Origin: Glandiceps talaboti
Lineage: Eukaryota; Hemichordata; Enteropneusta; Spengelidae
Reading direction: 5' to 3'
DNA: 45,000 bases
NCBI RefSeq assembly: GCF_964340395.1
Contig: NC_135567.1
Coordinates: 6,742,399-6,787,398 of the forward strand
This document shows, piece after piece, positions 43,604-45,000 of this stretch. Every line of letters begins with the position of its first letter. Positions within the stretch are counted from its first letter, which is position 1. The notes beneath the pieces were generated by a model that worked only from the letters and a program-made list of their open reading frames with translations, ran no database searches and was not told the DNA's origin. The translations under genes and the position numbers were made by a program.

Positions 43604-45000
43604 GACATCAATGCTGTAAAAGCAAAAGGTGAACGCCTCCTAAGTGATTTTAAACGACTGGTCCATAACAATAATAGCAGAGTGGGTAGAAGTGGTGCTG
43701 TGTCATCGTTTGAAGCACTACAACATTTTCTAAATAGTACACTATGTTGTCAACCAAGAAAGGGAACAGAGAATGTAAACTGTACAGTTTCTGGGCCAAG
43801 TTTGGAAGTCACTAATGTTGCTGATGAATCTGGGAAATCTCAATGTGCACCCACCCCCTACGCAAGATACTTACCTGAACCAATAGCAATACTTGCTGAC
43901 ATTCCACCTCCCTACCAACCCAGCCTGCCTTCCAATGAAGTCTATATGCATAATAAAATGTCACCTCCCACTTATGAGGAAGCAATGTGTAAAGAGAAAA
44001 GAAGACAGATCCAAGTGTGTACAGTAGACAGCAAAGAAAGACATTGGAAGAAAAAGTATGATCAGCTTAGAAGATGTGTCAATGTTCGAACAAAAGATGC
44101 CCTTACTCTGAAGAGAAAAGCAGAAGAAACTCTGGCTACCACAACGGAAGCAATGAAACAAGTCCATAACATGTCAAAAAAGAAAATAGAAGAATCTAGA
44201 GAAAGAGTAGAAGCAGCAAACAAAATGGTGGAGCTAGAAAAAAGAAAAACACAAGATACAGTCACTCAATGTATAGAAGAGAAACTCATACTTGTAAAAA
44301 CAATGGAACTCAAACATGACATTGAAAAACAAGCTGTAGTCAAAGACATGGAGCAAACATTGATGAAGGAAAAGCAGACACTCTTAAAGCAATGTGAGAA
44401 AAATGATGACAAGCATTACAAAACAATACAACATCTCCACAAACAACTAACATCGGAGAAGCAGCATATAGAAAAGTGGAAAAATACAGCAGAAACCATG
44501 ATGGATATAGCAAATGAAAAAGAAACAAAATGCAAGAGAGTTGAAAACAAAGCAAAGAAGATGACTGCACTTGAGCAGAAGGTCTTGCGGAGAGATAAAA
44601 ATATCAATACATTGAGAGATAGACTTAAGAAAGCTGAAGAAAACTTAGAGCAAGACAAAGAAGCAAATAAGTTATTCTATGAAGGTATAATCAGTGAACT
44701 GAATAAACAGATGAGAGAGAAAGAAAGTAGCGAAGAAATGCTAAAGAAACAGATTGAGAAGTTACTGACTCTGGAAACGAAGATGAAAAATGGTTTGTAC
44801 AGAACTGAAATTCGAATGACATACTACCATCTCCTCACCCTTGGAGTGTCTGCAAATGTAATAGAACCTGTCGTACGAACTGTATTGAGTAATTTGAGTC
44901 CTGTAGATATAAAATCAACGTCCCTACCAAAACGAAGTACAGCTCAACGTATGAAAATGGAAGCAGGCTGTCTTGCTAGCATACGTGGTTTGGTTGAGTG
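43604..45000 (+). CDS. Coiled-coil protein with two PPxY motifs (partial)
   Basis: An uninterrupted plus-strand frame of 465 codons is bounded on the left by TAA (43601-43603) and still open at the window end. Residues 1-95 are polar. Then come IPPPYQP and SPPTYEEA, two PPxY motifs that bind WW domains. From about residue 125 to 400 it is a long Lys/Glu/Gln-rich coiled coil with abundant Met. The last 60 residues form a different, globular-looking region (YYHLLTLGVSANVIEPVVRT, then LPKRSTAQRMKMEAG) resembling segments of uncharacterised, transposon-associated proteins in invertebrates. The first in-frame ATG is at 43946, after the first PPxY motif, so an upstream exon is likely (an AG at 43603-43604 could be its acceptor). 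It is the only large intact coding sequence here. I do not recognise the family with certainty. Confidence 0.8.

Noticed and set aside
43961-44658. Overlapping minus-strand frames rich in Ser, Phe and Leu
   Set aside because: They are antisense shadows of the Lys/Glu-rich coiled-coil frame on the plus strand.

Overview
The window looks like intronic or intergenic DNA from an AT-rich invertebrate animal genome. The clues are single-repeat ankyrin exons with good GT/AG splice sites, remnants of non-LTR retrotransposons and of a Penelope-like element, Tc1/mariner-type transposase pieces, fold-back DNA elements, a SWIM/YqaJ/PHD gene of a kind common in marine invertebrates, and long microsatellites and minisatellites. 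I cannot name the species. A marine deuterostome or lophotrochozoan would fit. There are no bacterial operons, CRISPR arrays or convincing tRNA or rRNA genes.

Genes. Two exons, each exactly 99 bp and encoding one 33-residue ankyrin repeat, lie on the minus strand near the two ends (39423-39521 and 3792-3890). Both start at the same repeat position and are in phase 0. They may be consecutive exons of one ankyrin gene, in which case most of the window is a single intron of about 35.5 kb filled with mobile elements. The only long open frame is on the plus strand at the right edge (43604-45000). It is a coiled-coil protein with two PPxY motifs and runs off the window. The other protein-like sequences are broken: a PB1/coiled-coil/Cys-motif gene (15577-17490, minus), a SWIM-YqaJ-PHD gene (23256-25032, plus), two LINE reverse-transcriptase ends (13099-13665 and 32891-33541, plus), a Penelope-like reverse transcriptase (35583-36466, plus) and two DDE transposase fragments on the minus strand.

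Repeats by region. 0-12 kb: modular tandem arrays of 111-119 bp and about 145 bp units ending in (CA)n and GCTAAAAA-type tails, a 150-bp tandem array, a dispersed 480-bp repeat and a terminal-inverted-repeat element with a second element nested in it. 18.6-22.8 kb: a large inverted repeat and a TA-flanked Tc1/mariner-like element of about 2.6 kb. 26.1-27.3 kb: four long palindromes alternating with (TA)n tracts. 27.4-31.0 kb: a 53-bp minisatellite of about 67 copies with a higher-order duplication. 34-38 kb: two copies of a DNA element of about 0.6 kb on either side of the Penelope-like fragment.

The most striking find is in the palindrome block. Two of the palindromes (26815-26970 and 27121-27294) each carry on the minus strand what reads as a complete type I hammerhead self-cleaving ribozyme, with both conserved cores, helices I-III and the UA cleavage triplet context. 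Such ribozymes are known from Penelope-like elements and retrozymes, and a Penelope-like reverse-transcriptase relic lies 8 kb away. A second surprise is an apparently orphan histone-type 3' stem-loop at 35386-35401. All assignments come from reading the sequence by eye and no database was searched.
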